A stretch of 7,189 nucleotides of DNA from an uncultured Akkermansia sp. GTDB lineage: Bacteria; Verrucomicrobiota; Verrucomicrobiia; Verrucomicrobiales; Akkermansiaceae. The position numbers were made by a program, and so were the translations under genes. Of this stretch, positions 5,301 to 7,189 are shown piece by piece; the stretch's first letter is position 1, and every line of letters starts with the position of its first letter. Under the pieces are notes generated by a model. It was given only the letters and a program-made list of their open reading frames with translations, was not told where the DNA came from and did not search any database. The stretch spans positions 1-7,189 of the forward strand of contig CAJGCV010000091.1 in assembly GCA_904501915.1 (NCBI GenBank). The letters run 5' to 3'.

Positions 5301-6350
5301 GCCGGCCAGGAAATCGTCACGGCCGGGGCAGGTTCCGCACTGGACACGAAGAACTTCACCGTGAAGTACTATGGCCAGGTGCAGTACGAGGCGACAGATA
5401 CGACCATCACCCTGCTCTCCGTGTTCGACCAGCGCTATGCCGACCTGTTCACCGTGGGCAACTGGGGCCACGCCACAGCAAGCCGCGCCTTTGTGAACGC
5501 GGTGCGTGGACAGCGCACCAATACCGGCTGCATTGCCAATGGCCGCGGCACGGCCTGGGCTGCCCTGCTGGGTGGCTATCACGACATTGCCGGCTCCGAC
5601 ATTGACCTGAAGGGCGCTGCCATGGGTGTGGATGTGAAGCTGGGCGAAAAGAGCAGCGTGGGCGTGGCCCTGGGCTATGTGGAGAGTGACACCAAGCCGA
5701 CCGGCTGGAGCACGCTGGACCAGACCGGTACCTACATTGCCCTGTACGGCGAACATGGTCTCAAGAAGCTGAGCAGCACCAGCTGCCTGAGCCTGGACTG
5801 GGTGGTGGCCTACGGCCAGGGCGAGTCCGAAATCGCCTCCACCAGCTGGGAGCAGGACAGCCTGCAGCTCAACTCCCGCCTGAGCTGGAACAAGAAGCTC
5901 AGCGACCGCCTGTGCATGAGTGTGTTCGGCGGGCTGGAGTACTACACCAACGAATCTGACACTGTGGACGGCATGAAGACCGGCTCCATCCAGAACCTGC
6001 GTGGAGAACTGGGTGTGGGTGCCAGCTATGTGGTGTGGGGAGTGCCCGGCAGCGAGACTGTGACCGATGAGAAGGGCGCCGAAATCGTTGCCACAGGCAC
6101 CGGTTGCCGCCGTCTGGTGGTGCATGGCGAGTTGCGCTACATGAACGACATGGTGCGCAGCAACCCGGTCATCCGCATGGATGGGCTGAGCGGCACAGGT
6201 GAGAACCCGGGTCGTTCCGGCATAGGCATTGAGGCTGGGGCCACCTACCGCTTCAACGACCGCTGGAGCGCCAGTGCCAGCTACGGTTTCAACGCCCTGG
6301 ATGACTCGCGCGAGCACCGCGTGAACGTGGGCGCCAGCTACACTTTCTGA
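2370..6350 (+). CDS. Large type V autotransporter, outer-membrane barrel protein
   Basis: The 1326-residue product has the three parts of a classical autotransporter. A Sec signal peptide (lysines at 2, 7 and 8, hydrophobic core 9-18) has a likely cleavage after SYA at residue 24. The passenger, about residues 25-1015, is rich in Gly, Thr, Val, Asn and Asp with many short LTV/NG/GT strands typical of a beta-helix. It includes two adjacent 20-residue repeats (786-805 and 806-825), then a stretch at about 819-866 resembling the passenger-associated transport repeat (TGAVVINKATLKVGDGATLG). From about residue 1018 a barrel domain of some 309 residues begins, containing SRAFVNAVRGQ and GTAWAALLGGYHDI, and it ends in VGASYTF with terminal Phe. 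The barrel would insert in the outer membrane and expose the passenger on the surface; its ligand is unknown. The frame is open back to an ATG at 2280, but that lies at the promoter; the 2370 start directly begins the signal peptide. No Shine-Dalgarno site is present. Stops TGA TAG are in tandem. GC content rises sharply from passenger start to barrel, suggesting mosaic origin. Confidence 0.93.
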   Translation: MKFHLPKKLLVAVLAATMMEASYATLTPTESITSGTLVTDAEAPETPAVLTKDGDGVVTATGTVKKYASIYVRGGELKVGDGTTPTTLTVYPGSAGAGSLNIGGDDAVVTFNKATFVNKDEAFRIVGNADGSGTLNLTNGSEMTAGDCEVFSIGATHNGNDTGYKGTYHEAQNGSGVLFGRGDVNVSGGSTLLANHGSFFMGEGSLTVSGEQERASKVQMGYSGTNGGYFGTDFVMGWMENSTSEITVKSYASVDVYAYEDGVGGADGFVTSYYDNTVSNITVNGEEAVFSIKDDNTKRVSYSYFGVHSNNTETNLIIKNGGTVNVGSDKNYLGSDTKDENNKVNIEVSDSSSTLNFTGEFTVVRSGVTLTNYGTVNVSVAQNRTFYVYSGEIHNKKGATFTADAMQLWPDDAAKMDRPLLNNEGTLHVTGRMYTETADIINTGSITTNVLVQDASALTMKGGNASIVIEDEYVVRNGASITLEANTSATPAITTNTLSIDTSANSVTLTYSDDFLSKVTDDGQFSVYFANVSSGITEENIAGLQKVTLAASNLVWDTEALAWDYTNEKELYLTGTLKKKDVVDFTDKDLVLDSPGALDTDKPVVTLGETTISTADGITANLSGAIQNGGNLTIEGTYSADADTLETTDIDSTHLCVDNKEGNNGFLREGATGLVVVDNKDGGELTVGAGTTLTVDGTTYALSTSGNALQVDYSTYHINEDGHEASFSKIKSISESKGTQDVAVQMKGGVLLADTDVTKLEATGGTIAVLESNPSTPTKVGGDIAGDTEVVVTNGAKAEVSGKLSGDASVVVSDGAEVTISGTENTQTGAVVINKATLKVGDGATLGKSKVHLDNQGKLDLNNQAVSNYINVTGCTLCNASAYEGNVDVSGNLSLDGDANANMVTLVGSGNIRTLAGETLTVGTLAVAAGAAHPDQISAATTVRTDIVLNGGSVLTMNGTLTLEDGTTITLQGRGYHAGQEIVTAGAGSALDTKNFTVKYYGQVQYEATDTTITLLSVFDQRYADLFTVGNWGHATASRAFVNAVRGQRTNTGCIANGRGTAWAALLGGYHDIAGSDIDLKGAAMGVDVKLGEKSSVGVALGYVESDTKPTGWSTLDQTGTYIALYGEHGLKKLSSTSCLSLDWVVAYGQGESEIASTSWEQDSLQLNSRLSWNKKLSDRLCMSVFGGLEYYTNESDTVDGMKTGSIQNLRGELGVGASYVVWGVPGSETVTDEKGAEIVATGTGCRRLVVHGELRYMNDMVRSNPVIRMDGLSGTGENPGRSGIGIEAGATYRFNDRWSASASYGFNALDDSREHRVNVGASYTF

Positions 6351-6377
6351 TAGAATAGAGAATCAGGATATACAGGT

Positions 6378-6414
6378 CAGCGGCATCGCCAGGGTATGGC
6401 GGTGCCGCTGTTTG
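6378..6414 (+). terminator. Terminator hairpin after the autotransporter
   Basis: A strong 14-bp GC-rich stem with one G-U pair (6378-6391 with 6397-6410) closes a five-base loop GGGTA. The T-tract is short (TTTGCTT from 6411), so termination may be less efficient than at the other terminators in this window. It lies 28 bases after the stop codon and separates the gene from the catalase. Confidence 0.8.
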
Positions 6415-6480
6415 CTTCAGGGGATTCTGCCGGATGGGGGAAAGGCGACCAACTGTTTAAGCTCATTTGCCACTAACGTC

Positions 6481-6509
6481 TTGAATAACAAAGCAGCAGT
6501 GGCTAGAAT
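6481..6509 (+). promoter_or_regulatory. Predicted promoter of the catalase gene
   Basis: The -35 box TTGAAT (6481-6486), a 17-base spacer and the -10 box TAGAAT (6504-6509, 5 of 6 matches) give a start near 6516. The catalase ATG is at 6518, so the mRNA would be leaderless or nearly so. No OxyR- or PerR-type operator is recognisable to me. Confidence 0.55.
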
Positions 6510-6517
6510 CGCACTCT

Positions 6518-7189
6518 ATGAACCACAAGCTCACTACTGCCGCCGGGACTCCGGTGGCCGATAATAACCGGTCCCTCACCATCGGCCCGCGCGGTCCGAT
6601 GCTCATGCAGGATACCTGGCTTTTCGAAAAGCTCAGCCACCTGAACCGAGAGGTCATCCCGGAGCGCCGCATGCACGCCAAGGGCTTCGGCGCTTTCGGC
6701 ATCTTTCGCGCTACGCATGACATCACCCGATACACCTGCGCTGATTTATTCTCCAGCATCGGCAAGGAAACCGAAGTCTTCGTGCGCTTCTCCACCGTGG
6801 CAGGCGAACGCGGCGCCGCCGATGCCGAGCGCGATATACGAGGATTCGCGGTCAAGTTCTACACCCAGCAGGGCAACTGGGACCTCGTGGGTAACAACAC
6901 CCCGGTCTTCTTCCTGCGCGACCCGCGCCAGTTTGCCGATCTGAACCACGCCATCAAGCGCCACCCCGCCAGCGGGCTGCACAGCCCCGCCGCAAACTGG
7001 GATTTCTGGACCTCCCTGCCCGAGGCCTTCCACCAGATTACCATCGTTATGAGCGACCGCGGCATCCCGGACGGCTTCCGCCACATGCACGGCTTCGGCA
7101 GCCACACCTTCTCGCTCATCAACGCGCAGAACGAACGCATCTGGTGCAAGTTCCACTGGCGCTGCCAGCAGGGCATCCGCAACCTGACC
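6518..7189 (+). CDS. katA: Monofunctional haem catalase, N-terminal 224 residues (partial)
   Basis: The enzyme converts two hydrogen peroxide molecules to water and oxygen and protects the cytoplasm from oxidative stress. The family start is clear: LTTAAGTPVADN, then GPRGPMLMQD, and the catalytic histidine motif IPERRMHAKGFGAFG with His53. RFSTVAGERGAAD, the haem-pocket segment DIRGFAVKFYT and WDLVGNNTPVFFLRD with catalytic Asn126 follow, then HGFGSHTFSLIN and KFHWR. The 73-residue spacing between the catalytic His and Asn is that of small-subunit (clade 3) catalases. Such proteins are usually 480-500 residues, so a little under half is present; the proximal haem tyrosine would lie beyond the window edge. 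The frame stays open to the last base. The start at 6518 is chosen because the conserved N-terminus begins within a few residues of it. No Shine-Dalgarno site precedes the ATG. The gene has its own promoter and is not co-transcribed with the autotransporter, as far as the hairpin at 6378-6410 shows. Confidence 0.95.
   Translation, partial: MNHKLTTAAGTPVADNNRSLTIGPRGPMLMQDTWLFEKLSHLNREVIPERRMHAKGFGAFGIFRATHDITRYTCADLFSSIGKETEVFVRFSTVAGERGAADAERDIRGFAVKFYTQQGNWDLVGNNTPVFFLRDPRQFADLNHAIKRHPASGLHSPAANWDFWTSLPEAFHQITIVMSDRGIPDGFRHMHGFGSHTFSLINAQNERIWCKFHWRCQQGIRNLT

Noticed and set aside
3831..6317. Long open frame of 828 codons on the minus strand, antisense to the autotransporter
   Set aside because: It is rich in Ala, Gly, His and Val, has no signal, domain or promoter, and is the shadow of GC-rich third codon positions of the real gene.

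Overview
The window looks like chromosomal DNA of a gut Verrucomicrobiota, most likely Akkermansia or a close relative. This is an inference from the autotransporter signal peptide (MKFHLPKKLL...), the style of its passenger and barrel, the absence of Shine-Dalgarno sites, and tRNA genes without an encoded CCA. No species-level marker is present. All confidently called genes lie on the + strand.

Layout from left to right. Positions 1-215 hold nothing I can assign. Two single-gene tRNA units follow: tRNA-Arg(CCG) at 259-330 and tRNA-Val(CAC) at 509-580, each with its own sigma70-like promoter and intrinsic terminator. Next comes a secreted outer-membrane beta-barrel protein (705-1898), probably an OprB-like porin, closed by a strong terminator at 1929-1961. 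A 471-base gene-free stretch (1899-2369) leads to a large type V autotransporter (2370-6350, 1326 aa) with a signal peptide, a repetitive beta-helix-like passenger and a C-terminal barrel. A terminator hairpin follows it. The window closes with the first 224 codons of a monofunctional haem catalase (6518 onward).

The most interesting structure is in front of the autotransporter. A perfect 22-bp inverted repeat (2144-2165 and 2285-2306) encloses 119 bp. The best promoter for the autotransporter (-35 at 2252-2257, -10 at 2276-2281) lies inside that segment and points at the gene. Each repeat copy is itself a small palindrome with an asymmetric centre, as in site-specific recombinase core sites. 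This is the architecture of an invertible, phase-variable promoter, shown here in the apparent ON orientation. Between it and the start codon there is also a terminator-like hairpin (2318-2350) that could attenuate transcription. No recombinase gene is in the window, so inversion is a hypothesis.

The genes do not form one operon: each has its own promoter-like sequence and most are separated by terminators. The porin and autotransporter are both envelope proteins. The catalase handles hydrogen peroxide in the cytoplasm.
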